Positions 1 to 6,477 of a DNA stretch of 10,052 nucleotides are shown piece after piece. The position numbers and the translations under genes are program-made. This stretch comes from Comamonadaceae bacterium (GTDB lineage: Bacteria > Pseudomonadota > Gammaproteobacteria > Burkholderiales > Burkholderiaceae_C), in the NCBI GenBank assembly GCA_027490555.1, contig JAIXXW010000135.1, forward strand, positions 1 to 10,052, read 5' to 3'. Position 1 is the first letter of the stretch. Each line of letters starts with the position of its first letter. Under the pieces are notes generated by a model, which was not told the DNA's origin, did not search any database, and worked only from the letters and a program-made list of their open reading frames with translations.

Positions 1-106
1 CAATCACGATTTCCTGGCCAACGTCCGCAGCAATCTGTTCTACTTTAATTTTTTCGCCAGCGACAACACGATACTGTTTGCCACCGGTTTTTATGACCGC
101 GTACAT
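1..106 (-). CDS. rplU: 50S ribosomal protein L21, N-terminal part (cut by window edge)
   Basis: The minus strand reads MYAVIKTGGKQYRVV followed by AGEKIKVEQIAADVGQEIVI, the highly conserved start of bacterial L21, a 23S rRNA-binding protein of the large subunit. Only the first 35 codons are present and the gene runs off the left edge. The ATG at 106-104 is preceded by an AGAGG ribosome-binding site at 117-113, six bases upstream, which fixes the start. In Burkholderiales rplU usually leads rplU-rpmA-obgE; those genes would lie to the left and cannot be seen. It is divergent from ispB, the common arrangement in proteobacteria. Confidence 0.96.
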   Translation of the reverse strand, partial: MYAVIKTGGKQYRVVAGEKIKVEQIAADVGQEIVI

Positions 107-112
107 AAATGA

Positions 113-117
113 CCTCT
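113..117 (-). promoter_or_regulatory. Ribosome-binding site of rplU
   Basis: AGAGG on the minus strand lies six bases before the rplU ATG. It is a near-consensus Shine-Dalgarno sequence at ideal spacing, as expected for a highly expressed ribosomal protein gene. Confidence 0.75.
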
Positions 118-160
118 TTTGAATGGAAGTTTCCAAGGGCTGATCCCCAAGGAACCAGCG

Positions 161-190
161 ATTCTAGCACGGCCCGTCCCGGCAAAACAA
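161..190 (-). promoter_or_regulatory. Candidate sigma-70 promoter for rplU
   Basis: On the minus strand a TAGAAT -10 hexamer (166-161) is preceded by TG at the extended -10 position (TGC-TAGAAT). A weak -35, TTGTTT, lies at 190-185, giving an 18-bp spacer. This would place transcription start near 154 and leave a leader of roughly 45-50 nt before the rplU ATG. The extended -10 is the strong part; the -35 matches only TTG. Inferred by eye; no transcript data. Confidence 0.5.
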
Positions 191-241
191 GTGGCGCCGC
201 CTGCGCGACCCTGGCCTCCCAGGGGGCCCCAACGCGGTCTC

Positions 242-247
242 TATAAT
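242..247 (+). promoter_or_regulatory. Candidate -10 element for ispB
   Basis: A perfect TATAAT hexamer lies on the plus strand in the rplU-ispB divergent region. I see no good TTGACA-like -35 at 16-18 bp upstream (that stretch is GC-rich), so the promoter may be weak or activator-dependent. If it is used, transcription would begin near 253-255. That is downstream of the first possible in-frame start codon of ispB (GTG at 250), which argues for a start further in. Confidence 0.45.
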
Positions 248-324
248 GGGTGCACCGTTTAAACCACACCTGCGCCCGCCTTTGCAGCCCCGGTTTTGCC
301 GGGTCAACCAGCCGGATTTTCCTT

Positions 325-1308
325 TTGTCACCTTCCGATAACAGCACCGCCACAGTCCTCGCGTTGGTGGCCCCTGACATGGCCGAGGTCGACCGCGTGA
401 TCGCCAGACGGCTCGACTCAGGCGTGCCCCTGGTCGGTGAAGTGGCGCGTTACATCATCTCGGCGGGCGGCAAACGCCTGCGCCCCGTGCTCTTGCTGCT
501 GACGTGCGGCGCTTTGGGCTACACCGGCGCCCAGCGTTACAACCTGGCTGCGGTGGTCGAATTCATCCACACCGCCACCTTGTTGCACGACGATGTGGTG
601 GACGAATCCACCTTGCGCCGTGGCAGACCCACCGCCAACGAGCGCTTTGGCAACCCTGCCAGCGTCCTGGTCGGTGACTTCCTGTATTCGCGGGCGTTCC
701 AGATGATGGTGGATGCCGACAGCATGCAGGTGATGCAAATCCTGGCCGATGCCACCAACGTGATCGCAGAAGGTGAAGTGCTGCAGCTGATGAACATGCA
801 CGACGCCTCGCTCGACGAGGAAGGCTATTTGCGGGTCATCCGCTCCAAAACCGCCAAACTGTTCGAGGCCAGCGCCCGCTTGGGTGCGATTTTGGCGGGC
901 AGCCCCTCGCCCATCGAGACCGCCTGTGCGGACTACGGTCAGGCCCTGGGAACGGCCTTTCAGGTCATCGACGATGTGCTGGACTACGATGGCAATGCCG
1001 CCGAAATGGGCAAAAACCTGGGCGACGACCTGCGCGAGGGCAAAGCCACCTTGCCCCTGATTTTGGCCATGCAGCGCGGCAACGGGGCGCAACGGCAAAC
1101 GGTGCGCGAGGCGATCGAGACCGGCAGCGTGGACAAAATCACCGAAATTGCCAACATTGTCAGAGAGACGGGCGCCCTGGAAGCCACGCGCCAGGCCGCC
1201 GCGGCCGAAGCGCAGCGCGCCATCGATGCCGCCATGCTGCTGCCAGACAACCCGCACCGTTCGGCCTTGGTGACCTTGGCTGCCCAGTTGCTCAACCGCC
1301 GCACGTGA
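325..1308 (+). CDS. ispB: Octaprenyl (polyprenyl) diphosphate synthase
   Basis: A trans-polyprenyl synthase that condenses isopentenyl diphosphate units onto farnesyl diphosphate to make the ubiquinone side chain. With the TTG start at 325 the protein is 327 aa, close to E. coli IspB (323). Visible motifs: GGKRLRP (48-54), the first Asp-rich motif DDVVD (89-93) after IHTATLLH, GEVLQL (150-155), and the second Asp-rich motif DDVLD (216-220) after GTAFQVI. The two DDxxD motifs bind Mg2+ and diphosphate. The frame is open back to a GTG at 250 (352 aa). Those extra 25 residues do not resemble the family, and the GTG lies next to a TATAAT element, so I prefer TTG 325. Neither start has a clear Shine-Dalgarno. 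The downstream gene follows immediately, so co-transcription is likely. Function is very secure; chain length (C40) is inferred from family. Confidence 0.93.
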   Translation: MSPSDNSTATVLALVAPDMAEVDRVIARRLDSGVPLVGEVARYIISAGGKRLRPVLLLLTCGALGYTGAQRYNLAAVVEFIHTATLLHDDVVDESTLRRGRPTANERFGNPASVLVGDFLYSRAFQMMVDADSMQVMQILADATNVIAEGEVLQLMNMHDASLDEEGYLRVIRSKTAKLFEASARLGAILAGSPSPIETACADYGQALGTAFQVIDDVLDYDGNAAEMGKNLGDDLREGKATLPLILAMQRGNGAQRQTVREAIETGSVDKITEIANIVRETGALEATRQAAAAEAQRAIDAAMLLPDNPHRSALVTLAAQLLNRRT

Positions 1309-1331
1309 ACGGCAGGCCCATCGGACCCCCC

Positions 1332-1736
1332 ATGCGCCAGCGTCAATTTGCCGTTCTGACTTGGGTCACGCTGGGGGCCTTGGGCGCGCTGAACGCTTTG
1401 GCCGCCCCACCCAAATGGGATGCCATCACCTTGAACGATCAGGGCATGTTCTACATCGACGCCCATTCCATCAAGGATGAAGGCGGCAAGAAGGTGCTGT
1501 GGAGTGCGGTGGATTACAAAAAGCCGCAAAAGACCGCCGATGGCGTGGCTTACCAGTCGATCCAAACCCAGTTGCAGATCAACTGCAGCATGAAAATGGC
1601 CCGGGTCATGCACATGAGCTACTTCAGCGGCCCCATGCTCACGGGCAAAACCGTTGGCCGTCAAGGCATGCTGCACGAGTGGCTGGACATCGACCCGAGC
1701 TCGGCCATCCAGAAAATTGCCCGCCGGGTCTGCTGA
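1332..1736 (+). CDS. Surface-adhesin-E-like small exported protein
   Basis: A 134-aa protein with a signal peptide: basic MRQRQ, a hydrophobic stretch to about residue 22, and an ALA-A cleavage region near residues 22-25. The mature part has the pattern of the surface-adhesin protein E family (named for Haemophilus protein E). It begins with W-x(8)-GMFYIDAHSI, then VLWSAVDYKKPQ, then INCSMKMARVMHMSYFSG, and ends in Cys. The two cysteines (85 and 134) could form a disulfide. The frame is open to a GTG at 1305 that overlaps the ispB stop codon (GTGA), which would add nine residues. I chose ATG 1332 because it gives a normal signal peptide. Neither start has a good ribosome-binding site. It is probably transcribed with ispB. 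Binding partner and role are unknown; homologues in environmental betaproteobacteria are mostly uncharacterised. Confidence 0.72.
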   Translation: MRQRQFAVLTWVTLGALGALNALAAPPKWDAITLNDQGMFYIDAHSIKDEGGKKVLWSAVDYKKPQKTADGVAYQSIQTQLQINCSMKMARVMHMSYFSGPMLTGKTVGRQGMLHEWLDIDPSSAIQKIARRVC

Positions 1737-1922
1737 AAGGCCCTGACAGGGGTGGCAAGCCCATCGGGCAGGCCCATGCCAGACCCCGCGCTCGGCCAGA
1801 CCCGGTGGCGCGGTCTGATCCTGCCCATGCGCTGACCTTGTCGCTTTGGTGATCCCCTGAGCCCACCCAGCTGTGTGATATTGACCGCAGTCCTCTGGCG
1901 ATTCCCGGGGGACCCTATCCAC

Positions 1923-1928
1923 AGGAGA
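1923..1928 (+). promoter_or_regulatory. Ribosome-binding site of the Bug-family gene
   Basis: AGGAGA lies four bases before the ATG at 1933. It is a strong Shine-Dalgarno and settles the start of the periplasmic binding protein. Confidence 0.7.
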
Positions 1929-1932
1929 CAAC

Positions 1933-2928
1933 ATGCGATCACTGCATCAAAAAAGGCGACAACTTTTCACATGGGGACTGGCCGGGCTGCTGGCATTGGG
2001 CGCCCACCCATCGCTCATGGCGCAGGCCTATCCCAACAAACCCATCAAAATGATCGTGCCCTTCCCGGCAGGCGGCACCACCGACATCGTGGCCCGCATC
2101 GTGGCGCAGCGCATGAGCGAGTCCATGGGGCAACCCGTGACCGTCGACAACCGGGGCGGCGCAGGCGGTGCCATTGGGGCCGACTTGATGGCCAAAGCGG
2201 CACCCGATGGTTACACCATCATGATGCACAACCTGTCTTTTCCTCTGGCCTCGGTGGCGCAAACCTTGGCCAACCGCTCTCCCTTCAATGTGGACACCGA
2301 CTTTGCCGGGGTGTCGATCGCGGTGTATGTGCCTTTTGTTTGGACGGCCAGTCCGAGCGTGCCCGCCAAGGACCTGAGGGAGTTGGCCACACTCTTGCGC
2401 AACAACCCTGCACTGCAATACAACTATGGCTCAACCGGTCCTGGCTCCACCATGCATGTGCTGGGTGAGGCCTTCAAGAAGGAAGGCAAAGTCAACATCA
2501 CCCACATCCCGTTCAAGGGAGCGGCCCCGCTGAAGCAAGAGCTGCTGGCAGGTCGTCTCCAGATCGGTGGTGACCAGCTGTCCTCGTCCTTGGCCGAGAT
2601 CAAGGCCGGCACCTTGAAGGCCTTGGCCACGACCGCGTCCAAACGCATCCCTGGCTTGCCGGATGTGCCCACGGTGAGGGAGTTGGGCTTTCCCAACCTG
2701 GAACTGGAAGGATGGAATGGCGTTTTTGCACCGGCCAAAACGCCCAAGGACATCATTGATCGCTTGAACAAAGAGGTCATTGCAGCCGTTCGACACCCCG
2801 ATGTGGTCAAACGGCTGAACGATCTGGGCGCAGAGGGCGTGGGCTCCACGCCCGCCGAGCAAGATGCGATGCTGCGGCGGCAAATGGACCAATTCCGCGC
2901 CATCATCCGCGAAATGCGCCTGGACTGA
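1933..2928 (+). CDS. Bug/TctC-family tripartite tricarboxylate transporter substrate-binding protein
   Basis: A 331-aa periplasmic solute receptor, the usual length for the family. The N-terminus carries a signal peptide (basic QKRR, hydrophobic LFTWGLAGLLALGA) with likely cleavage after AQA at residue 32. The KRRQLF start loosely resembles a Tat signal. Family hallmarks are the first ligand-loop VPFPAGGTTD (42-51), then VDNRGGAGGAIGADLMAKAAPDGYT (71-95; shown only as family pattern), SPFNVDTDFAGVS, YGSTGPGSTMH and HIPFKGAAPLKQELLAGRL. Bug receptors bind small carboxylates or similar metabolites, sometimes with TctA/TctB membrane partners. None is present here, so it is an orphan Bug, which is common in Burkholderiales. 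The ligand cannot be read from sequence. The convergent neighbour is a beta-hydroxyacid dehydrogenase, but nothing shows they act together. Confidence 0.92.
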   Translation: MRSLHQKRRQLFTWGLAGLLALGAHPSLMAQAYPNKPIKMIVPFPAGGTTDIVARIVAQRMSESMGQPVTVDNRGGAGGAIGADLMAKAAPDGYTIMMHNLSFPLASVAQTLANRSPFNVDTDFAGVSIAVYVPFVWTASPSVPAKDLRELATLLRNNPALQYNYGSTGPGSTMHVLGEAFKKEGKVNITHIPFKGAAPLKQELLAGRLQIGGDQLSSSLAEIKAGTLKALATTASKRIPGLPDVPTVRELGFPNLELEGWNGVFAPAKTPKDIIDRLNKEVIAAVRHPDVVKRLNDLGAEGVGSTPAEQDAMLRRQMDQFRAIIREMRLD

Positions 2929-2934
2929 ATCTGC

Positions 2935-2977
2935 CGCAAGGCGACTGCGCCCGCTGCTCAGGCGCGGTTGCCTTGCG
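2935..2977. terminator. Strong hairpin at a convergence point, probable bidirectional terminator
   Basis: The left arm (2935-2951) and right arm (2961-2977) pair over 17 positions. Fifteen are Watson-Crick pairs and two are G-T positions, which would form G-U pairs in the plus-strand RNA. The loop is nine bases. It starts seven bases after the Bug-gene stop and covers the last codons and stop of the minus-strand dehydrogenase gene; the stop codon lies in the loop. Neither side has a U-tract, so it is not a canonical intrinsic terminator. It may act with Rho or protect both 3' ends. Confidence 0.5.
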
Positions 2978-3848
2978 ACAACCACCAGACCAGCAATTCC
3001 GAGCAGTCCTTGTCGTCCCATCCGCTTTGCGCTGCGGCTTCAAATTGCCGCAAAGCCAGGGTGGTCAGGGGCAATGCCCGTTGCCCCGCCTGGCCCTGGT
3101 CCAGCATCGCCTGCATGTCTTTGCGCATCGTGGCGACATTCACGGTGATTTGATCGCTTTTTTTCTCTGCCAGGGTTTTGGCGATCATGGCACCCCGCAC
3201 CTTGAGCATGTTGGGGCCGCCCGAAGAGTCCGACAGGATGTCGATCACGCGCTGAGGCTCCAAACCCAGGGGTTCGACCAGGGACAGCGCCTCGCCCAGG
3301 GTTTGCCAATACACCATCAAGGGCAGATTGACCGCCAACTTCATGGTGGCCCCGGCGCCATGCGGCCCCACATGCTCCACGCGACGGCAAATGACATCCA
3401 GCAAAGCCCGCACCTTGTGCAGGTCCTGCGCGTCGCCGCCCACAAACCCCAACAGCTTGCCCTCTTTGGCCGGTCCCACACTCCCGCCAACCGGGCACTC
3501 CAGAAAATTGGCGCCCAGGGCTTGCACCCGCTGGGCCATTTCCTGTGGTTTGGCCGGCCGCACGGTGCTCATGTCGATGAAGGTCTTGTGCTGCACATCA
3601 CCGGCCAACAGGCCATTTTCTGCACCATAAACATCGTCCAAAGCCGCTTCGTTGGTCAGCAAGGTGATCACCACATCCACAGACTCGGCCAATGTCTTGG
3701 GCGTCGGGGCCCACTGGGCACCTGCATCCAACACCGGCTGGGCCCGCGCTGCCGTGCGGTTCCACACCGTCAGGTCATGGCCCAAAGAAAGCAACCTCGA
3801 GCCGATGGCCGAGCCCATTTTTCCAATGCCTGCGATACCCACTTTCAT
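2958..3848 (-). CDS. NADP-type beta-hydroxyacid dehydrogenase (3-hydroxyisobutyrate dehydrogenase-like)
   Basis: A 296-aa member of the HIBADH / 6-phosphogluconate-dehydrogenase-like superfamily, which oxidises beta-hydroxyacids or reduces the matching aldehydes. The N-terminal Rossmann fold starts VGIAGIGKMGSAIG (3-16, GxGxMG). VWNRT (28-32), with Arg31, suggests NADPH preference. The substrate loop is CPVGGSVGPAKEGKL (118-132), the catalytic lysine region is GAGATMKLAVN (164-174, Lys170, Asn174), and the late lysine motif KDMQAMLDQG has Lys243. The substrate loop departs from the usual APVSGG form. The ATG at 3848 has GGAGA five bases upstream; a TTG four codons earlier lies over this ribosome-binding site and is rejected. 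Convergent with the Bug gene and divergent from pilB. Candidates include 3-hydroxyisobutyrate, tartronate semialdehyde or succinate-semialdehyde-type substrates; I cannot choose. Confidence 0.88.
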   Translation of the reverse strand: MKVGIAGIGKMGSAIGSRLLSLGHDLTVWNRTAARAQPVLDAGAQWAPTPKTLAESVDVVITLLTNEAALDDVYGAENGLLAGDVQHKTFIDMSTVRPAKPQEMAQRVQALGANFLECPVGGSVGPAKEGKLLGFVGGDAQDLHKVRALLDVICRRVEHVGPHGAGATMKLAVNLPLMVYWQTLGEALSLVEPLGLEPQRVIDILSDSSGGPNMLKVRGAMIAKTLAEKKSDQITVNVATMRKDMQAMLDQGQAGQRALPLTTLALRQFEAAAQSGWDDKDCSELLVWWLSQGNRA

Positions 3849-3853
3849 CTTTG

Positions 3854-3858
3854 TCTCC
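3854..3858 (-). promoter_or_regulatory. Ribosome-binding site of the dehydrogenase gene
   Basis: GGAGA on the minus strand lies five bases before the ATG at 3848. It decides that ATG over the TTG at 3860. Confidence 0.65.
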
Positions 3859-4017
3859 AAGCGTCAGTGAAAAAACCCATTTTGAAGCCGTTTGCCGGGG
3901 CGGGCTGAATGAAACGTCCTTGACCTGGGCTGCTTTATTGGGCTGAAAAAACCACGGCCAGCGACGCGCCCGGGCCCATCCGGCATTTACAAAATCGGTA
4001 GACATGGCCATGATTGG

Positions 4018-5265
4018 ATGCCTTTGGTATTCAATCAAGGCCCCCCAATGGAATCAGCGTCAGCACGCCCCAAGCCGGCCGCGCATGCAGAGGATGCCCC
4101 GGTGGTGACTTATGTGCAACAACTGCTGGAACAGGCTGTGGCGCTCAGGGCATCGGATCTGCATTTCGAACCCTACGAACACCGCTACCGGGTGCGCATG
4201 CGCATCGATGGTGAGTTGCGTGAAATCGCCTCGCCGCACATGGCGCTCAAGGACCGGCTAGCTTCGCGCATCAAGGTGATGTCACGCCTGGACATTGCCG
4301 AAAAACGCCTGCCCCAAGATGGCCGCATGAAGCTGCACTTGGCCGACGGTCGGGAGCTGGACTTGCGGGTCAGCACTTTGCCGACCCTGTTTGGCGAAAA
4401 ACTGGTGATCCGGGTGCTGGATTCGGCCCAGGCCCAGCTGGACCTGCAGCGCCTGGGCTACGAGCCCGAAGACCTGGCGCGTTTGCTGGCTGCGATCCGT
4501 GCGCCCCATGGCCTGGTGCTGGTGACCGGCCCCACAGGCTCGGGCAAGACGCAATCCCTTTACGCCTGCCTGAACCTGCTGAACACACCGGAGGTCAACA
4601 TCGCCACCGTGGAGGACCCCTGCGAGATCCAACTCGCGGGCATCAACCAGGTCAATGTGCAGGACAAACCTGGCCTGAGCTTCGCCGTGGCCTTGCGCGC
4701 CTTTTTGCGCCAGGACCCGGACATCCTGATGGTGGGCGAAGTGCGCGACCTGGAGACCGCCAACATCGCCATCCAGGCGGCACAGACCGGGCACCTGGTG
4801 CTGTCCACCTTGCACACCAACGATGCCCCTTCCACCCTGATTCGCCTGCGCAACATGGGCACGGCGACCTACAACATTGCCGCCAGTGTCAGCCTGATCA
4901 CGGCACAGCGCCTGGTGCGCTGCCTGTGTCCTTGCTGCAAGCAAGCCTCGGCCCTGCCGGTGGACACTTTGCGCCAGGCCGGCTGGCCGCAAGCCTGGTG
5001 CACCGTCGACCCGGTGCCGGTGTTTGTACCCGTCGGTTGCGCGCACTGCCACAAGGGCTTTGCCGGGCGCACCGGCATCTTTCAGGTCATGCCCGTGAGC
5101 CCCGACATGCAAGGCTTGGTGTTGCAAGAAGCCGGCATCCAGGCCATGCAGCGCCAGGCCCGCGCCGAAGGTGTCCACAGCCTGAGGGTCGCCGGTTTGC
5201 GCAAGGTGGTGCGCGGCATCACCTCGCTCGACGAGGTGCTCGCCGCCACACGGGAGGGCGCATGA
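4018..5265 (+). CDS. pilB: Type IV pilus assembly ATPase PilB, short form without N-terminal MshEN domain
   Basis: The cytoplasmic hexameric ATPase that powers pilus extension, GspE/PulE superfamily. From ATG 4018 it is 415 aa. An ATG at 4048, with AAGG seven bases upstream, would give 405 aa. Domains: ATPase N-domain from about residue 26 (APVVTYVQQL, RASDLHFEPYEHRYRVRMRI, then GEKLVIRVLD); Walker A GPTGSGKT (171-178); Asp box TVEDPCEIQ (197-205); Walker B DILMVGE with Glu241; His box STLHTND (263-269); and a zinc motif formed by Cys304, Cys307, Cys341 and Cys344. The best matches by memory are betaproteobacterial PilB proteins of about 570-580 aa. Here the first 150-170 residues, the MshEN domain, are absent. 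Less than 150 bp of open frame lies upstream, with no start codon I could find, so a simple mis-start does not explain it. All catalytic motifs are intact. It overlaps pilC by ATGA. Confidence 0.9.
   Translation: MPLVFNQGPPMESASARPKPAAHAEDAPVVTYVQQLLEQAVALRASDLHFEPYEHRYRVRMRIDGELREIASPHMALKDRLASRIKVMSRLDIAEKRLPQDGRMKLHLADGRELDLRVSTLPTLFGEKLVIRVLDSAQAQLDLQRLGYEPEDLARLLAAIRAPHGLVLVTGPTGSGKTQSLYACLNLLNTPEVNIATVEDPCEIQLAGINQVNVQDKPGLSFAVALRAFLRQDPDILMVGEVRDLETANIAIQAAQTGHLVLSTLHTNDAPSTLIRLRNMGTATYNIAASVSLITAQRLVRCLCPCCKQASALPVDTLRQAGWPQAWCTVDPVPVFVPVGCAHCHKGFAGRTGIFQVMPVSPDMQGLVLQEAGIQAMQRQARAEGVHSLRVAGLRKVVRGITSLDEVLAATREGA
5252..5258 (+). promoter_or_regulatory. Ribosome-binding site of pilC inside the end of pilB
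   Basis: GGGAGGG ends three bases before the pilC ATG, with its GGAG core five bases away. It lies within the last codons of pilB and supports the start that overlaps the pilB stop. Confidence 0.65.
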
Positions 5266-6476
5266 GCGCCGACCTGCCAGCGCCTGCCCGCCCAAGCTAC
5301 CGCTGGTCGGGCCGCGACCGCCGGGGGCGCCTTCAAACGGGCACCCTGCAAGCCATGAACGCGGATCTGGCACGGGCCCAGCTGCGACAGCAGGGTCTGG
5401 CCGGGGTTCGGATTCAACGCTTGTGGTGGGCCGACAGGGACAAGGTCCCAAGCAAGGACCTGGCCGCCATGACCCGGCAATGGACCGCCCTGTTGAAGGC
5501 CGGGGTGCCGCTGGTGCAAGCCCTGGGCATGCTGGGCCGCAGCACCCACAGCCAAAACCTGGCCCATGTCATGCAGCGCGTGCTGGCCGACGTCGAATCC
5601 GGTGTCGCGCTGCACAGCGCCCTGGCCCGACATCCCCGGCATTTCAGCGGTCTGTTTGTGCACATGGTGCAGGCGGGCGAATCGGCCGGCATTTTGGACG
5701 CGATGATGGAACGGCTGTCGCAGACCTTGGAAAAAAACGAGGCCTTGCGCACCCAGATCCGCTCGGCGCTGATGTACCCCGCTGCGGTGATGTTGATGTC
5801 CCTGGGCATCTTGGTGCTGATCCTGGTCTGGGTGGTGCCGGTGTTCGAGGAGGTGTTTGAATCCCTGGGTGCAGAGCTCCCCCTGTCCACCCAGCTGGTG
5901 CTGCGCGCCAGCGATGGGCTGCTGCATGCCTGGCCCGTGGCCTTGCTCATGCTGGCCCTGCTTGCCTGGGGGGCCCAGCACCCCGGGCCGACGGCCGCCC
6001 GCATGCGGCTGGGGCTGTCGCGGTGGCTTTTGGACTGGCCTGTACTGGGGCCGCTCATCACCACCGCGGTGGTGGCGCGCTGGGCCCAAACCCTGTCGGC
6101 CTTGCTGTCGGCGGGGGTGCCATTGACAGAAGCGCTGGGGCCCACCGCCCAAGCGTGCGATCATCCGGTATTCTCTGGCCTCACATGGCAGATGCAGCGC
6201 AGGGTGATTCAGGGCAGCAGCCTGAACGAAGCCATGAACCAAACCGGGCGGTTTCCGACCATGCTGGTTCAGCTGTGCGCCACGGGGGAGGAAACCGGTG
6301 CCCTGGACAGTTTGCTGGACAGGGCCGGTGGCCTGATGTCCACCGAGCTGGATGAGCAGGTGCACGGCCTGACCAGCTTGCTGGAACCTGTGATCATCGT
6401 GGTGCTGGGGGGCGTCATTGGGGCCATTTTGGTGGCCATGTATCTGCCGATCTTCGGTCTGGGACAAATTTTCTGA
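5262..6476 (+). CDS. pilC: Type IV pilus inner-membrane platform protein PilC
   Basis: A 404-aa polytopic protein of the GspF/PilC family, which couples the PilB motor to pilin insertion in the inner membrane. It starts with a soluble segment (YRWSGRDRRGRLQTGTL), then two GspF repeats, each opening with a Q-W/T-x-LL-x-AGVPL pattern. The first is at 71-85 (TRQWTALLKAGVPLV), the second at 274-288 (WAQTLSALLSAGVPL). QAGESAG (137-143) and TGEETGALD (341-349) are the paired GE motifs. Membrane segments are near 170-195, 221-238 and 372-399. The ATG at 5262 overlaps the pilB stop as ATGA and has a good ribosome-binding site; the frame is open 112 codons further upstream only within pilB. Length matches ordinary PilC. 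Confidence 0.95.
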   Translation: MSADLPAPARPSYRWSGRDRRGRLQTGTLQAMNADLARAQLRQQGLAGVRIQRLWWADRDKVPSKDLAAMTRQWTALLKAGVPLVQALGMLGRSTHSQNLAHVMQRVLADVESGVALHSALARHPRHFSGLFVHMVQAGESAGILDAMMERLSQTLEKNEALRTQIRSALMYPAAVMLMSLGILVLILVWVVPVFEEVFESLGAELPLSTQLVLRASDGLLHAWPVALLMLALLAWGAQHPGPTAARMRLGLSRWLLDWPVLGPLITTAVVARWAQTLSALLSAGVPLTEALGPTAQACDHPVFSGLTWQMQRRVIQGSSLNEAMNQTGRFPTMLVQLCATGEETGALDSLLDRAGGLMSTELDEQVHGLTSLLEPVIIVVLGGVIGAILVAMYLPIFGLGQIF

Positions 6477-6477
6477 C

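Noticed and set aside
1737..1932. Search for a terminator or promoter between the adhesin-E-like gene and the Bug gene
   Set aside because: Only very short GC-rich inverted matches (4-5 pairs) without U-tracts and no paired -35/-10; nothing supportable apart from the ribosome-binding site and the short repeat reported separately.
2973..3908. Plus-strand open frame of about 310 codons opposite the dehydrogenase
   Set aside because: Shadow of the minus-strand dehydrogenase, which has a ribosome-binding site and a full set of motifs; the plus translation has no recognisable domain.
3920..3950. TTGACC as a possible -35 for a pilB promoter
   Set aside because: No acceptable -10 hexamer follows at 16-18 bp; the best candidates match three of six positions.
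3868..3953. TGAAAAAACC occurring twice between the dehydrogenase and pilB
   Set aside because: Only ten bases, mostly an A-run, and not arranged around a recognisable promoter; probably chance.
4926..5261. 112-codon in-frame extension upstream of pilC
   Set aside because: It runs through pilB in another frame; the ATG at 5262 has a strong ribosome-binding site and gives the normal PilC length.
6059..6074. Perfect 16-bp palindrome CACCACCGCGGTGGTG inside pilC
   Set aside because: It encodes ordinary PilC residues (ITTAVVA). A 16-bp palindrome somewhere in 10 kb is not rare, and there is no second copy or context for an operator.
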